Of a DNA stretch of 49,950 nt, positions 49,475 through 49,950 are shown piece by piece. The translations under genes and the position numbers were made by a program. Where the stretch lies: positions 1 through 49,950 of the forward strand of contig CAJCHZ010000042.1 of assembly GCA_903970165.1 (NCBI GenBank). Direction: 5' to 3'. Every line of letters starts with the position of its first letter. Within the stretch, counting starts at the first letter, position 1. The stretch is from Betaproteobacteria bacterium. Its GTDB lineage: Bacteria; Acidobacteriota; Terriglobia; Acidiferrales; UBA7541. Under the pieces are notes generated by a model. The model was not told the DNA's origin. It saw nothing but the letters and a program-made list of their open reading frames with translations, and searched no databases.

Positions 49475-49950
49475 GTGAGATTCCGTTCTGTTGCTTTGCT
49501 CGTTGCCCTGCTGGCTTGCGCTGCCACGGCCTTGGCGCAGGATACCGCCTATGTCCCGGGTGGCGCGGCAGCGTGGGATCCGGAATGGCAGCAGATCGCC
49601 GGCCCCAAGTGCCTGGAAATGAGGGGCGCGTGGGAAGGCGGAAGCAGCGCCTGCACGCCGGAAGATCATCAGAATTGGCTGGCGGACTTGACTCACTGGC
49701 GCACGGAGCGGCGGATCCGGATTGGTTACAACGACTCCCGATACGATTTGCCAGCCCTGAAATGGACGCAATCCAGTTTTATGCAGCCCCAGATGATGGT
49801 GCAGGACCGCTATTTGTATGATCCCATCGCCCACAAATACACTGTGGATCGGTACATAGACGACACAGTGAAGCGCTACGGCGGGATTGACGCCGTTCTG
49901 GTCTGGCCAACCTATCCCAACATGGGCATTGATAACCGCAACCAGCACGA
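49475..49950 (+). CDS. N-terminal part of an exported protein, runs off the window
   Basis: An open frame starting at GTG 49475, with AGGAGG five bases upstream, and continuing to the end of the window without a stop (about 158 codons). A signal peptide (VALLVALLACAATALAQ) precedes WDPEWQQIAGPKCLEMRG, a tryptophan- and tyrosine-rich segment (RRIRIGYNDSRYDLP), DRYLYDPIAHKY and YGGIDAVLVWPTYPNMGIDN. The last block looks like the start of a TIM-barrel of secreted glycoside-hydrolase-like proteins found in Acidobacteria, but the family cannot be named from this part. TTGACT at 49393-49398 may belong to a promoter in the 98-base gap before it. Confidence 0.65.
   Translation, partial: MRFRSVALLVALLACAATALAQDTAYVPGGAAAWDPEWQQIAGPKCLEMRGAWEGGSSACTPEDHQNWLADLTHWRTERRIRIGYNDSRYDLPALKWTQSSFMQPQMMVQDRYLYDPIAHKYTVDRYIDDTVKRYGGIDAVLVWPTYPNMGIDNRNQH

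Overview
The window looks like a chromosomal segment of an Acidobacteriota bacterium (inference, from gene content rather than a marker gene). Pointers are a very large Oar-like TonB-dependent receptor with an N-terminal carboxypeptidase-regulatory-like domain, a Kdo hydroxylase (so an LPS outer membrane), a fused phosphoglycerate kinase/triosephosphate isomerase in a gap-pgk/tpi-secG operon, a YprA/YprB-type helicase-nuclease pair, many exported hydrolases, and REP-like palindromes between genes. No phage, intact insertion sequence or CRISPR array is visible. The only RNA gene is tRNA-Leu(GAG).

Layout. 1-5.6 kb: exported amidohydrolase; a fluoride riboswitch whose aptamer 3' end overlaps a terminator, followed by crcB and a DUF190 gene; an MFS transporter; and, convergent, a lipase maturation factor homologue. 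5.7-11 kb: the mrfA/mrfB-like DNA-repair pair (stop and start abut as TAGATG), convergent with an exported HExxH protein. 11.2-19.1 kb: a regulatory island with an XRE/S24-fold regulator, an uncharacterised 147-residue protein, a small exported protein made of three copies of ASGSPLPQPxPPV, a 7-TM protein, a membrane-anchored protein, a 1171-residue hybrid sensor kinase and an RpfG-type REC/HD-GYP regulator. 19.3-25.9 kb: the TonB receptor and two PLP aminotransferases. 25.9-28.3 kb: an oxidase subunit I/III pair in which subunit I has lost two of three CuB histidines and which has no subunit II beside it. 29-40 kb: pyruvoyl arginine decarboxylase, RMD1/YagE-family protein, PilZ-TonB fusion, Kdo hydroxylase, second amidohydrolase, peptidoglycan amidase overlapping a CapA-like gene head to head, double-YARHG protein, a catalytically dead beta-lactamase-fold protein and a repeated-domain exported protein. 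40.3-44.2 kb: tRNA-Leu and the glycolysis/SecG operon. 44.2-48.5 kb: a hicBA relic, a BamE-like exported protein, GHMP kinase, VOC protein, thymidine kinase and a YjjX-type NTPase. 48.8 kb to the end: an exported RbsD/FucU-like protein and a truncated exported protein.

How the parts work together. Three units are clear: fluoride sensing and export; upper/lower glycolysis (GAPDH, PGK, TIM) transcribed with secG; and helicase-exonuclease DNA repair. The most interesting unexplained parts are the tandem-repeat peptide, whose repeats differ almost only at synonymous positions and which sits among regulators and a membrane sensor kinase, and the degenerate heme-copper subunit I. Several genes have unusual 5' ends (TTG starts, possible AUC/CUG start, a Shine-Dalgarno site facing TTC), so start positions given here are judgements based on ribosome-binding sites.
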